DNA of 39,728 nt. Source: CAYLJJ01 sp964384025 (GTDB taxonomy: Bacteria; Myxococcota_A; Bradymonadia; UBA7976; UBA1532). The stretch is from assembly GCA_964384025.1 (NCBI GenBank), contig CAYLJJ010000064.1, positions 1 through 39,728 on the forward strand. The letters are read 5' to 3'. A model generated the notes under the pieces. The model ran no database searches and was not told the DNA's origin. It saw nothing but the letters and a program-made list of their open reading frames with translations. Shown here in pieces: positions 7,782-16,432 of the stretch; the stretch's first letter is position 1; the number at the start of each line of letters is the position of its first letter. The translations under genes were made by a program, and so were the position numbers.

Positions 7782-9952
7782 GCGCTTCAACCTCTCCAGA
7801 TAGCTCTTTTGATTCCAGCCCAGAGATCGCCGAGAGCCTGGGGCTCAAGCTCAGAGCTGTTCAAGAGACCTTGATCCTCCTCGCGGATAACACGGTCCCT
7901 TTTATCGCGCGTTATCGAAAAGAAGCGACTGGGGGCTTGGATGAGGTTGCGATCCGCCATATTCAGGAGCGTCACCTCTACCTCACAGAGCTAGAAGCTC
8001 GACGACAGAGTATCCTCTCCAGCGTTGAAGAGCAGGGGAAGCTGAGTCCAGAGCTGAGGCAGCGCATCGAAGCCTGTCAGAGCAAGAGTGCTCTTGAAGA
8101 TCTCTATCTGCCCTACAAGCGCCGCCGTCAGACACGAGCCAGTAAGGCCCGCGATAGGGGCCTGCTCCCACTGGCGAAGCGTATCCTAAAGCAGCCAATG
8201 ACAGGGCATCCTCAAAGTGAGGCGCGGGCTTTTCAGGGAGAGAAGGTCCCTGATTTTGAGAGTGCCTTGGCGGGAGCCCGTGACATTATCGCGGAGTGGG
8301 TGGCGGAGGAGCCCCGTGTCCGTAGCTTGTTGCGGGAGCGCTTCTGGACAAGAGGCCAGCTCTGCTCTAAGCAGAAGCCCAAGGCGCCCAGCGGGCGGAG
8401 CCGCTTTGAGCAATACTACGACTACAGCGAGGCTGTAAAGAGGATTCCCTCTCATCGCTATCTGGCGATGCGACGGGGCGAAGAGGAGGGCCTCCTCAAG
8501 CTCAAGATCGTCCTGGATATCAAGCCGCTCCTTTTCAAAATCGAGAAGCTCATGGGGCTGAGGCCGCGCTCCCCCTTCGCTGAAGCGCTGCGGCTCGCCA
8601 TCCAGGAGGGCTATAAGCGCCTGCTTCAGAAGTCTTTAGAGGCGGAGGTCCTTAAGCGCCTCAAGGAGCGTGCTGATGAGGAGGCGGTAGAGGTCTTCGC
8701 TCGCAACCTCCGTGATCTCCTGCTCGCTGCCCCCTTGGGAGAGCTGCCGGTCATCGCTGTTGATCCTGGTCTTAGGACTGGCTCTAAGTGCGTCGCTCTG
8801 GATGCCAATGGAACTCTACGAGGGCAGCTGATCCTTTACCTCTCCCGAGGTACAAAGGAGCTTAAGCGGGCAGAGCAGGCGTTTAAGCTGTTCTTTGAGC
8901 GTCATCGCCCAAGGGCCATCGCGGTAGGCAATGGCACAGGAGGGAGGGAGAGCCTTAAGATCCTGGAAGCTTGGCTGAAGGTTTGGGAGCCTCAAGTGCT
9001 CCTGATCAGCGTCAATGAGGCGGGGGCCAGCATCTACAGCGCCTCTGATATTGCGCGCCAAGAGTTTCCTCAGCTTGATCTAAGCTTTCGGGGAGCGATC
9101 TCCATCGGGCGGCGTCTCCAAGATCCCTTAGCGGAGTTGGTGAAGATCGATCCCAAATCGATGGGAGTTGGACAGTACCAGCATGATGTGCACCAACCTC
9201 TGCTTAAGCGCAAGCTGGCTGAGATCGTCGAGAGCTGTGTGAACCATGTAGGGGTTCGCCTCAACACCGCCAGCGCGCCGCTCTTGGCCCAGGTCGCGGG
9301 TATCGGCCCTGGTCTGGCTCAGAAGATCCTCAAATATCGTGAGGAAAAAGGCCCTTTTAAGCACCGGCAAGCGCTCCTAAAAGTCCCCGGTCTGGGTCCT
9401 AAGACCTTCCGTCAATGTGCAGGCTTCTTGAGGATATTGGATGGAGATCAGGCCCTGGATGCCTCTGCGGTTCACCCAGAGCGCTATAAGCTGGTCGCTC
9501 AGATGGCTGCCGATCTGGGGCTCTCGCTGAACGCCTTGATGAAGCAGCCTGAACGTCTTGAAGCTCTTGAGTTGGAACGCTATCAGGCAAAGGATCTCGG
9601 GCTGCCCACCCTCCTGGATATCTTGGCTGAGCTGCAACGACCGGGCTTAGATCCTCGTCAGGAGTTTGAGGCTCCTCGCTTTCGAGAAGATGTGCAGGAG
9701 CTAGAAGATCTCCAGCAAGGGATGATTTTGGAGGGGGTTGTCAGCAACGTGACCCATTTTGGCGCCTTTGTTGATTTGGGGGTACATCAGGACGGCCTCA
9801 TTCATATCTCTCAGCTCGCGGACCACTTTGTAAAAGACCCCCATGATGTTGTCTCTCCGGGGCAACGCCTTCGTGTGATGGTGCTCGAAATCGACCTGGA
9901 GCGCCGCCGCATCTCTCTGAGCGCGCGCGGGCTCTCTCAAAATCGGAGTTGA
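7778..9952 (+). CDS. tex: Tex-family RNA-binding transcription accessory protein
   Basis: Cytoplasmic nucleic-acid-binding protein (724 aa, slightly shorter than the usual 770-785). Domain order is the Tex helical N-terminus (about 15-200, including LILLADNTVPFIARYRKEATGGLDE, a family hallmark split here by position 30-55), a YqgF/RuvC-like domain (about 325-450, starting VIAVDPGLRTGSK), helix-hairpin-helix repeats (about 495-560, VAGIGPGLAQKILKYR and VPGLGPKTFRQCAGFLRI), and a C-terminal S1 RNA-binding domain (about 645-718, GVVSNVTHFGAFVDLGV). Tex homologues bind RNA and affect transcription; the bacterial role is only partly understood. The ATG overlaps the stop of the upstream lipoprotein by four bases. 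The downstream GNAT gene begins 4 bases after its stop, so the three genes probably form one operon. Confidence 0.95.
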   Translation: MSASTSPDSSFDSSPEIAESLGLKLRAVQETLILLADNTVPFIARYRKEATGGLDEVAIRHIQERHLYLTELEARRQSILSSVEEQGKLSPELRQRIEACQSKSALEDLYLPYKRRRQTRASKARDRGLLPLAKRILKQPMTGHPQSEARAFQGEKVPDFESALAGARDIIAEWVAEEPRVRSLLRERFWTRGQLCSKQKPKAPSGRSRFEQYYDYSEAVKRIPSHRYLAMRRGEEEGLLKLKIVLDIKPLLFKIEKLMGLRPRSPFAEALRLAIQEGYKRLLQKSLEAEVLKRLKERADEEAVEVFARNLRDLLLAAPLGELPVIAVDPGLRTGSKCVALDANGTLRGQLILYLSRGTKELKRAEQAFKLFFERHRPRAIAVGNGTGGRESLKILEAWLKVWEPQVLLISVNEAGASIYSASDIARQEFPQLDLSFRGAISIGRRLQDPLAELVKIDPKSMGVGQYQHDVHQPLLKRKLAEIVESCVNHVGVRLNTASAPLLAQVAGIGPGLAQKILKYREEKGPFKHRQALLKVPGLGPKTFRQCAGFLRILDGDQALDASAVHPERYKLVAQMAADLGLSLNALMKQPERLEALELERYQAKDLGLPTLLDILAELQRPGLDPRQEFEAPRFREDVQELEDLQQGMILEGVVSNVTHFGAFVDLGVHQDGLIHISQLADHFVKDPHDVVSPGQRLRVMVLEIDLERRRISLSARGLSQNRS

Positions 9953-9956
9953 GGGG

Positions 9957-10781
9957 ATGTATCGCCTTCTCCACGGATCAGCGTTAGAGCCCAACGCCCT
10001 GGAGCGCTGCCTAAATAAGCTCCGCCGAAATCCACTGCTCTCAGCGCCCAGCTTGGAGTGGTTGGTTCGTCGAGCTGAAACTTGGCTGCTCTTAGAAGAG
10101 GGCCTGGAGGCGCATAATCAGATGCCCCTGGGCTTTGGTTTCCGCCACCGGGTTGAGGGTTGGTGTCGTCTGGGGGTCTGGATCTGGCCCGAAGCTCGTG
10201 GGCGGGGCCTGAGCCGCTTGCTGATGGAGCCCTTGCTGGAAGCTGAGGACCCCTTCTTGATGGCCTTTCATCCCGCTCAAGAGCGGGCGATGAGCTTTGC
10301 TCAACATCACGGCTTTAAACAGCGGGCGCTCTGCTTTCAGCAGCGCTGGGATGGCAGCCCTGATGAGGTCCCCCCCGCCTTTCAGAATGTAACCCTAGAC
10401 CTTCAGCCTGATCCTCAGCAGCTCGCCTCGCTGCTTCGACGAGCGCATGGAGAGAGTTGGCCTCCTCTGGGGGTAGAGATGGAGTTGCTGCTCTCAACAG
10501 GGAGCCTACGTTGTATAGCGAAAGATCAGGGGCAGGCCCTCGGCGCCCTCTTGGCTTTTCCTTGGCAGGAGGAGTGGCAGCTCAGCGGCCTCGCCGTGCT
10601 CCCAGAGGCCCGAGGACAGGGGATCGGTCGCGCTCTCCTCACCGCCTTGATGCGTCGCGCGGCTGAGGAGGGTCGAGGGGTGATCTTACAGGTCGATCAG
10701 AGCGCAGAGGAGACCCTACGCTGGACCCAGAGCCTGGGATTCTGGACCTTTAGGAGTCAGATCCACTGCATCCGGGAGTAG
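9957..10781 (+). CDS. Tandem-GNAT N-acetyltransferase
   Basis: 274 aa cytoplasmic protein made of two GNAT domains, each with its acetyl-CoA-binding motif A. The first is at about residues 70-95 (LGVWIWPEARGRGLSRLLM) and the second at about 205-235 (LSGLAVLPEARGQGIGRAL). The two-domain layout recalls mycothiol synthase MshD, but that pathway is not expected here and substrate residues cannot be judged. The first domain's Q/RxxGxG/A is RGRGLS and the second's is RGQGIG, so both may bind acetyl-CoA. It starts 4 bases after tex with GGAG in the end of tex. A 7-bp hairpin spans its stop codon. Substrate unknown. Confidence 0.82.
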   Translation: MYRLLHGSALEPNALERCLNKLRRNPLLSAPSLEWLVRRAETWLLLEEGLEAHNQMPLGFGFRHRVEGWCRLGVWIWPEARGRGLSRLLMEPLLEAEDPFLMAFHPAQERAMSFAQHHGFKQRALCFQQRWDGSPDEVPPAFQNVTLDLQPDPQQLASLLRRAHGESWPPLGVEMELLLSTGSLRCIAKDQGQALGALLAFPWQEEWQLSGLAVLPEARGQGIGRALLTALMRRAAEEGRGVILQVDQSAEETLRWTQSLGFWTFRSQIHCIRE

Positions 10782-10791
10782 GCACTCCCGG
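10772..10791 (+). terminator. Hairpin with the GNAT stop codon in its loop
   Basis: CCGGGAG (10772-10778) pairs perfectly with CTCCCGG (10785-10791). The 6-base loop TAGGCA contains the TAG stop of the upstream gene. No T-run follows, so it is not a classical intrinsic terminator. It could stabilise the 3' end or assist Rho-dependent ending before the protease gene 70 bases on. Confidence 0.3.
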
Positions 10792-10863
10792 CCGGAGGGA
10801 AAGGAACTTCACTTCCAGAGCGCGATCACTTCTCTTATCCTTTCGCTCTTTGGAGGTCACTGA

Positions 10864-12756
10864 ATGCATCGACTCTTTCTGCTGTTTTTAGGGCTCTTGG
10901 CTTGCGCTGAGCCCTCTGAAGTCTCTCTGGATTTTCAGAGAGAGCCTCTTGTCAACGCGGATCGAGAGTCGGGCTGGTCTGGGGTTGGCGCCTTGACCAT
11001 GGAGCATCCCTATATGGGCTATGGAGGCTCCTTCTGTACGGGGACCCTCATCGAACCTGACTGGGTGCTCACGGCGGCTCACTGTATCGAGGGGATGCGT
11101 GATGAGGGTCTTGATCCAAGCCCAGAGCTGATCTTCTTCTATGAGGGGCCAAACGCCAACCCGGTGGGCTTTGGTGAGCGCCCTAGAAATGGACGCTTCT
11201 ATCCGCTGAGTGAAATCTTTGTCCATCCAGGCTATACACACGACGCCTTTATGGCCCTTAATGATGTCGCTCTCTTGCACCTTCAGCAACCCTCAGAGTC
11301 AAGCCCCTATCCAATCCGCCGAGAGCCTCTCTCAGAGGAGGTCGTCGGGGGCGAACTCTTTGCTGTGGGCTATGGAGTGAGCGATGGCCGCAACCAAAGC
11401 GGTGGGGGGATCAAGCGCTCCGCCTCCCTCGCACTGCACAGCCTGAATGAACTCTTTTATGTCTCGGATGGGGGCGAGTCTGGGGTCTGTTTTGGAGACT
11501 CAGGTGGCCCAGGTTTTATGGAGATCGGTGGAGCCTGGACCGTAATTGGGGTCAACAGCACTACCGCCTCCAGTGGCATCAGCGATCCCTGCGCTGGGCG
11601 CTCTAACCAACTCCGTGTAGATGCTTATATCAGCTGGATCGACGCCCAGATGGGGCGTTCAGAGGGCTGTGCTCCTCTGGATTGCCAATGCCCCGAGGCC
11701 TGCACCGAGGTGGGCTATTGTGACAATCAAATTTGCCACGCCAGCTTCAACTGCTCAGAGATCCTCAGCTGCTTGAACAGCTGCGCGATCAACGACGGCT
11801 GCCCAGTCAGCTGCTACTTCCAAGGTGTCGAGGAGGCGCGTGGACTCTTTGATGATGTATCAAGCTGCCTTAGAAGCTGTGAGAATTCAAACCCTACAGA
11901 GTATCAAAGCTGCATAGAACGACGCTGCGCTGAGGAGATGATGGCTTGTCAAGGCCAAGCGACTCAAGGGACCTACAGCTGTGAGGAGGTCCTGCACTGT
12001 CACCTGGGCTGCGAGACTGAGAGCTGTGATGACTTCTGCCTTGAGCGAAGCAGAGAGGGGGCGGTCCCACTCTTTGAAGCGCTCCAGAGCTGCACAGAGT
12101 CCTCCTGTGGAGGAGGGCTGCGGGACTCTGAGAGCCGCAGCTGCAGTCAAGCAAGCTGCCAAAGCGATTGGAGCAACTGTCGCCCCCCAGATAACTGCCG
12201 CGTGCAGGGAGGAGACTGTAGCGAGGGGGCCTGCTTGCCCGCCCCTTGGGGCGCAAATTACTGCTATGAGACTGAGGGCCTGGAGGAGGGCAGCGCCTGC
12301 AATACTCTCTCTCCCCTGCTCTCCTGTCGAGATGGCTTGATCTGCCTGGGAACACCCAGCGGGAGCTGCCAGAAGATGTGTCAAGAGGATGGGGATTGCG
12401 CTGCTGAGCTGCGCTGTGATCTTGAGCAGGTCAAAGCGAGCCCCTCGGTGGGGGCCTGTGTTGAGGGTTGTCTAGACGCTGATCAGGATGGGAGCTGCGC
12501 AGATCAAGATTGCGATGATGATGATCCTCAGCGTGCTCCCAACCTGAGTGAAATCTGCGGAGATTCCCTAGATAACAACTGTGACGAACAGGTAGATGAG
12601 GAGTGCCAAGGTGCTGGAGATGCAGGGGTTGATGAGCCTGGAGATGAGGATGACAGCGGCTTCTGTGCTCAGGGTCAACCCGACGCAGCCTTCCCTCTGC
12701 CCCTCCTCTTGGCTGCGTTTTTACTGTTGCGTAGGCGAGATCCCTCTCACCCCTGA
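10864..12756 (+). CDS. Trypsin-like S1 serine protease with Cys-rich region, MopE-like motif and MYXO-CTERM-like tail
   Basis: Secreted serine endopeptidase, 630 aa. The N-terminal signal MHRLFLLFLGLLAC has a possible lipobox (LLAC). The S1 domain (about 35-260) has a full triad: H73 in LTAAHC, D134 in NDVALL and S213 in GDSGGP. A very Cys-rich region (about 265-535, with motifs such as CSEILSCLNSC) follows. Next comes DADQDGSCADQDCDDDDP with CGDSLDNNCDEQVDE, which matches the MopE/putative metal-binding motif common in Myxococcota proteins. The end is Gly-Phe-Cys, a hydrophobic helix and RRR, i.e. a MYXO-CTERM-like sorting tail that would anchor the protein to the envelope. The ATG has GGAGG eight bases upstream. 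The last 10 bases overlap the convergent lipoprotein gene. Confidence 0.9.
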   Translation: MHRLFLLFLGLLACAEPSEVSLDFQREPLVNADRESGWSGVGALTMEHPYMGYGGSFCTGTLIEPDWVLTAAHCIEGMRDEGLDPSPELIFFYEGPNANPVGFGERPRNGRFYPLSEIFVHPGYTHDAFMALNDVALLHLQQPSESSPYPIRREPLSEEVVGGELFAVGYGVSDGRNQSGGGIKRSASLALHSLNELFYVSDGGESGVCFGDSGGPGFMEIGGAWTVIGVNSTTASSGISDPCAGRSNQLRVDAYISWIDAQMGRSEGCAPLDCQCPEACTEVGYCDNQICHASFNCSEILSCLNSCAINDGCPVSCYFQGVEEARGLFDDVSSCLRSCENSNPTEYQSCIERRCAEEMMACQGQATQGTYSCEEVLHCHLGCETESCDDFCLERSREGAVPLFEALQSCTESSCGGGLRDSESRSCSQASCQSDWSNCRPPDNCRVQGGDCSEGACLPAPWGANYCYETEGLEEGSACNTLSPLLSCRDGLICLGTPSGSCQKMCQEDGDCAAELRCDLEQVKASPSVGACVEGCLDADQDGSCADQDCDDDDPQRAPNLSEICGDSLDNNCDEQVDEECQGAGDAGVDEPGDEDDSGFCAQGQPDAAFPLPLLLAAFLLLRRRDPSHP

Positions 12757-13292
12757 TCCTCTGGCTCCTCAAGCTCTGCGTCGGGAGGACCTGCATCTGG
12801 AGGCTTCTCAGCGGTGGGGCGTAGGTGGATCTTGGGGCTGGAGATGATCGGATCTGAGAGAGACTCAGGGTGAAGGATCTTGAGCTTAACCTCCTTAGGA
12901 CAGGCTCGCCTCTGATCATCACAGGGCAGGAGGATCACCCGCCCTCGACCTTCTCTGTCCGGTTTTAGCTCCTGAGCGTCCAAACTGCCCCCCTCTTCAG
13001 GTTGGAGCATCAACTTCAGCTTATCTTTATAGGGGTTATCCTCTTGGTCCCAAACGCGGAAGTCGATGTTGAGTCTGTCCAGGCCATCGGCCCAGATCTC
13101 ATACCGTTCCATAGTGATGCTGCCGAAGAGGAGGGGACGACCCTCAGGAGGGAGCTGACACTTTCCCTCTGAGCAGATCAGCTCCTCATCACACTGATCT
13201 GTCGAGACACGGCAGGCCCCCCCCAGGGTCCCCGCCTCCAGCTCCGAGCTACCGCAACCAAAGAGCAATCCAAGTAGAAGTATTTTACGCAT
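12747..13292 (-). CDS. Small Cys-containing lipoprotein
   Basis: 181 aa predicted outer-membrane lipoprotein: MRKILLLGLLFGC with lipobox LFGC. A short Cys module follows (about residues 25-47, CRVSTDQCDEELICSEGKCQLPPEG), resembling the 'received/identified by' Cys knots seen on many myxobacterial lipoproteins. The rest (about 50-155) looks like a single beta-rich domain with ITMERYEIWADGLDRLNIDFRV, possibly Ig-like. The C-terminus is acidic and Pro-rich. No enzyme motif and no family recognised. The ribosome site is poor, so the start rests on the signal peptide. It lies 32 bases downstream of the SGNH hydrolase gene in the same direction and probably shares its transcript. Confidence 0.72.
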   Translation of the reverse strand: MRKILLLGLLFGCGSSELEAGTLGGACRVSTDQCDEELICSEGKCQLPPEGRPLLFGSITMERYEIWADGLDRLNIDFRVWDQEDNPYKDKLKLMLQPEEGGSLDAQELKPDREGRGRVILLPCDDQRRACPKEVKLKILHPESLSDPIISSPKIHLRPTAEKPPDAGPPDAELEEPEDQG

Positions 13293-13324
13293 AGGAGCAG
13301 TCTAGGAGATCGACCATAGAGGAT

Positions 13325-14836
13325 CTAGGGACAGCCCAGGCACTCCGTTAAGACAAAGAGGTAAGGGCCTGCACGAGGACCCTCCTGGGCGTGGCTCCAG
13401 CTGTCTAAGGCAAAATAGTAACGCCCAGGCCCGAGGCGAGCTTCGATGATGCGATCATGCCTCCTGATACAGCCCGCTTCGCTGGCGCTCTCATCCAGGA
13501 GATGCAGGTCAATATCTACCTCTCCCTGGTCAAAGACCATCGCCCGAATATGCACTGGCTCCTGGGGCTCATAGATGTAGAGATATTCAGGACCGCTCTC
13601 ATCGCTCTCACTCTGGCAACCTGAGTAGAGGCTGCGTGAAGAGTCCTCTGAATCTCGGGTGTCTCTAAAGTCCGCGAAGGGAAGCTCACGGATCTCAAAG
13701 GGCGGCCCCTCTCGCGTAGGCCGCGCGGCTTGGTCCTGAGGCTCCTCACTGAAGATCGCCTGCCAGGCTCGCTGTAACGCTTCCAAGACGATCAGGTTGC
13801 GGAGGTTATAGCCATAGTTTAAGCCCTCCTCATCTAGGCGGCAGGCCCCATCCGAGTGACGGTTGGGATGGATCCCATCTCTGGCGAGGCCATAGCGAGG
13901 CAGACCCTCGAAGGCGAGATGGAGATCTATAAAGGGGATCTGTCGAGCCTGCGCCATCCCACGGAGCACCGCGTTAAAGCTGGGCACCCAGAGATCCGCC
14001 TCCGCGTTGTCTTGGCGATGAGAGATCCCGATCAGGATGGGGAGGATCCCTTGCTCTACCAGCCGCCCAGTCAGGCGCATCATGTTGTCGTAGAAGTTCG
14101 CGAGGGCGCTGGCGTAGGTGGTTCCATAGCCCATATCGTTGGTGCCATAGTGAACCAGAGCGAAGCGGGGATGGATGGCGGCGATCTCCCGCTCTATGGG
14201 CGAAGGGTTACCGGTGATGGCCCAGCGCGCGTTGCGCCCCACCTCGGCCGCTAGGCTGTTTCGGTTAAAGGGGCTGCGCCCCTGCGCCTCTCCCTGAAGG
14301 AAGAACTCCAACGTGCCCCTGAGCGCCTCATGTGCGCCCAGATCGATCCCCTCTTGAGCAAAGCAGTGCAGGGTGTTGGTGTTCACTGTGCTCGAAGCCC
14401 CCACCTTCATGAAGACCTCCTCTCGCTGATCTCCCTCTAGAGCAGCGATGGTGCGGAGCCGATCACGCACAAAGGGGGTGATGGGAGAGTGAATCACTCC
14501 TGAGGGATAGGCCTCGGGAGCGTAGATGGACTCCAACTCCTCTGAAACAAGATCTCTTGAGCTTAAGTCCTCAAACACAGCCAGATCCGGCGGAGAGAGA
14601 TCTCGCTCTAGACCCTCCAGATCTTGGGCTTGTTGTGGAAGATCTTGGAGCTGCTGTGAAAGATCCTCAGACGGCCCTCCATCCTGCCTTCTTCCTCCGG
14701 AGAGATCAAAGGGCTGCTCTATCTCCCCCCCATCCTGGAGCGTTGGCTCTAAGAGATCTGGCTCTTGAGGATCCAGGCTGGCCCCCCCACAGGAGTAGAG
14801 CAGGAGAAGCAGGCTGAGGGTCTGGACTCTTTGCAT
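13325..14836 (-). CDS. SGNH/GDSL-type hydrolase lipoprotein
   Basis: 503 aa exported lipoprotein (signal MQRVQTLSLLLLLYSC, lipobox LYSC). Residues 20-100 are a low-complexity Asp/Leu/Gln/Pro linker. The hydrolase domain (about 105-350) shows block I as MKVGASSTVNTNTLH, block III as HYGTNDMGYG and block V as RDGIHPNRHSDG. The nucleophile Ser, oxyanion Asn and catalytic Asp/His pair are therefore placeable, but the usual GDS of block I is GAS. A C-terminal region (about 390-500) contains VDIDLHLLDE and LGPGRYYFALDSW, resembling a pre-peptidase C-terminal (PPC) beta-domain. Expected activity is an esterase, lipase or carbohydrate deacetylase acting outside the cell; the substrate is unknown. GGAGGAG and GAAGAG lie just upstream of the ATG. 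Confidence 0.82.
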   Translation of the reverse strand: MQRVQTLSLLLLLYSCGGASLDPQEPDLLEPTLQDGGEIEQPFDLSGGRRQDGGPSEDLSQQLQDLPQQAQDLEGLERDLSPPDLAVFEDLSSRDLVSEELESIYAPEAYPSGVIHSPITPFVRDRLRTIAALEGDQREEVFMKVGASSTVNTNTLHCFAQEGIDLGAHEALRGTLEFFLQGEAQGRSPFNRNSLAAEVGRNARWAITGNPSPIEREIAAIHPRFALVHYGTNDMGYGTTYASALANFYDNMMRLTGRLVEQGILPILIGISHRQDNAEADLWVPSFNAVLRGMAQARQIPFIDLHLAFEGLPRYGLARDGIHPNRHSDGACRLDEEGLNYGYNLRNLIVLEALQRAWQAIFSEEPQDQAARPTREGPPFEIRELPFADFRDTRDSEDSSRSLYSGCQSESDESGPEYLYIYEPQEPVHIRAMVFDQGEVDIDLHLLDESASEAGCIRRHDRIIEARLGPGRYYFALDSWSHAQEGPRAGPYLFVLTECLGCP

Positions 14837-15170
14837 CTCTTCGGCTCCTCCTCACTCAGGAGATACAGCGGGGCTGGGACTTTAATCCCAGATCGAGTTG
14901 AGGGCGAGCTTTCAGGAGATCTGAGCAGGAGGCGGTGTAGGCGGGCGAAAGCAGGCAGAGGCGCTTCATGGCAGGCCCCCTTCATCGACGCTGAGGTTGA
15001 AAGGTCCAAAAAGAGCACCAACGATAATTTATAGAGGAATTCCCCCGCCCCAGAGCTTGGCCACAGCCCCACTTATAGCGAAGTTGAGGAAGGCTACAGT
15101 GGCTCCGCAAAAGTCAGGAAGCTTGCGATCTCCTCTAACATCTGAGAACTGGAGCCTTGATAGGCGATAA
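14837..15170 (+). other. Divergent intergenic region (334 bases), no gene seen
   Basis: Lies between two genes transcribed away from each other, so it should hold both promoters. A small inverted repeat TGGGA-CTTTAA-TCCCA sits near 14877-14892. A GATAAT box at 15023-15028 could be a -10 for the srkA-like gene, but its nearest TTGAAA is 20 bases away, which is too far for a confident call. Short ORFs across it look like accidental frames. Confidence 0.4.
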
Positions 15171-16166
15171 TTGGATCGTGATCTTATGAAGCTCTTTGGA
15201 CAACACCCCCTCGCCGGCCTCTTTAACGATCTGGAGCCCCAACAGGTGATGGAGGCGGTGGAGCAGGATGGGAGACGTTGTACAGGCCGCGCTCAAATCC
15301 TCAACAGCTACGAGAACCGCGTCTACCAGCTTGAGTTGGAGGATGGTGAGTGGGTGGTTGCTAAGTTTTACCGCCCTGGTCGCTGGTCTGAAGCAGCCAT
15401 CTTAGAGGAGCATCAGTTCCTCTGGGAGTTGGAGGAGATGGAGATCCCCATCGCGGCGCCTCTGGCGATCGACAGTGAAGGAGAAACTCTGGGGCTGCTT
15501 CCATCTGGGATTTATTATGCTCTCTATCCCCAGCTCCCAGGGCGCATCCCTGAAGAGTTCAACCTCCAACAGGTGGCTGTACTGGGTCGGATTTTGGCGC
15601 GCATCCACGCGGTGGGCGCGGAGCAGGATGCTCTCCACCGCCCACGCTTAGATCCTGAGAGCTATGGTCGCCAAAATCTGCGTTGGCTTCTAGAGAACGA
15701 CAGTCTACCTAAAGAGCTTCGGGCCACTTATGAGGATGAAGTGGAGGGCCTCCTTGAGCAGATCAGCCCTCTCTTTGAGGGCTTGCCCTACAGCCGCATC
15801 CATGGAGACTGTCATCGAGGCAACCTGCTCTACTTTGAGAATCGCCCCGCTCTCCTCGACTTTGATGATCTGCTCATGGGGCCAGCGGTTCAGGATATCT
15901 GGATGTTGATCCCTGGAGTTGATCATCTGTCGATCCAGATGCGCGCAGCTCTGGTGATGGCCTACCGCCAGGAGCATGAGTTCGATCTTCAGCAGCTCAA
16001 GCTGATCGAACCACTGCGTGCTCTACGCTTTATCCACTACAGCTGCTGGATCGCACGACGTATCCATGATCCTGCTTTCCAACGGACCTTTGGAGGCTTT
16101 GGAGATCTGCGTTACTGGCAACAGGAGATTCAAGACCTTAGAGAGCAGCGAGAGCGCATCCGATGA
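15171..16166 (+). CDS. srkA: SrkA/YihE-family stress response protein kinase
   Basis: 331 aa cytoplasmic Ser/Thr kinase of the APH-fold RdoA/YihE/SrkA family, close to E. coli SrkA in length (328). The family hallmark NSYENRVYQLELEDGEWVVAKFYRPGRW is present at about residues 45-72, including the ATP-binding Lys in VVAKFYRP. The catalytic loop is HGDCHRGNLL (near residue 215) and the metal-binding Asp is in LLDFDDLLMGPAVQD. In E. coli the enzyme is linked to the Cpx envelope stress response and protects against stress-induced death; by analogy it may do so here. The start is uncertain: TTG at 15171 has AGG about six bases upstream, while the first ATG (15186) has no ribosome site. It appears to be transcribed alone. 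Confidence 0.88.
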   Translation: MDRDLMKLFGQHPLAGLFNDLEPQQVMEAVEQDGRRCTGRAQILNSYENRVYQLELEDGEWVVAKFYRPGRWSEAAILEEHQFLWELEEMEIPIAAPLAIDSEGETLGLLPSGIYYALYPQLPGRIPEEFNLQQVAVLGRILARIHAVGAEQDALHRPRLDPESYGRQNLRWLLENDSLPKELRATYEDEVEGLLEQISPLFEGLPYSRIHGDCHRGNLLYFENRPALLDFDDLLMGPAVQDIWMLIPGVDHLSIQMRAALVMAYRQEHEFDLQQLKLIEPLRALRFIHYSCWIARRIHDPAFQRTFGGFGDLRYWQQEIQDLREQRERIR

Positions 16167-16432
16167 AGATTATCTCCTGCGCTGAACGTGGTGTGTTCAA
16201 GATCTACGCTCTGGCTTAAAGGAGCCCTTGAGGCTTCGACACCAAGCCGCATCGAGTTCCTGTGGTGTCATTTCTAAGGATCCCCTCCCTGAAAAGCCCT
16301 CGACATCCCATTCCTGAGCTGCTACCTCTCCTCTAGGTGGCTATGAAGGTGCTTCCTCCTCTTAATTTTTAAGAAAAATCACGGCCCCTCTCTTTTCACC
16401 CTTTTATTACTCAAAACGATGAAGTGGGCTCT

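Noticed and set aside
12431..12922. Long minus-strand open frame across the protease 3' end
   Set aside because: It is antisense to the Cys-rich coding part of the protease and to the lipoprotein tail, with a low-complexity His/Arg-rich product and no domain.
14749..15072. 107-codon minus-strand frame between the SGNH hydrolase and srkA genes
   Set aside because: It overlaps the signal peptide region of the SGNH gene in another frame and shows no motif.
16167..16432. 266-base gap upstream of the nuclease lipoprotein
   Set aside because: Inspected for promoters, small genes and structures; nothing better than chance was seen, only T-rich stretches near 16360-16410.
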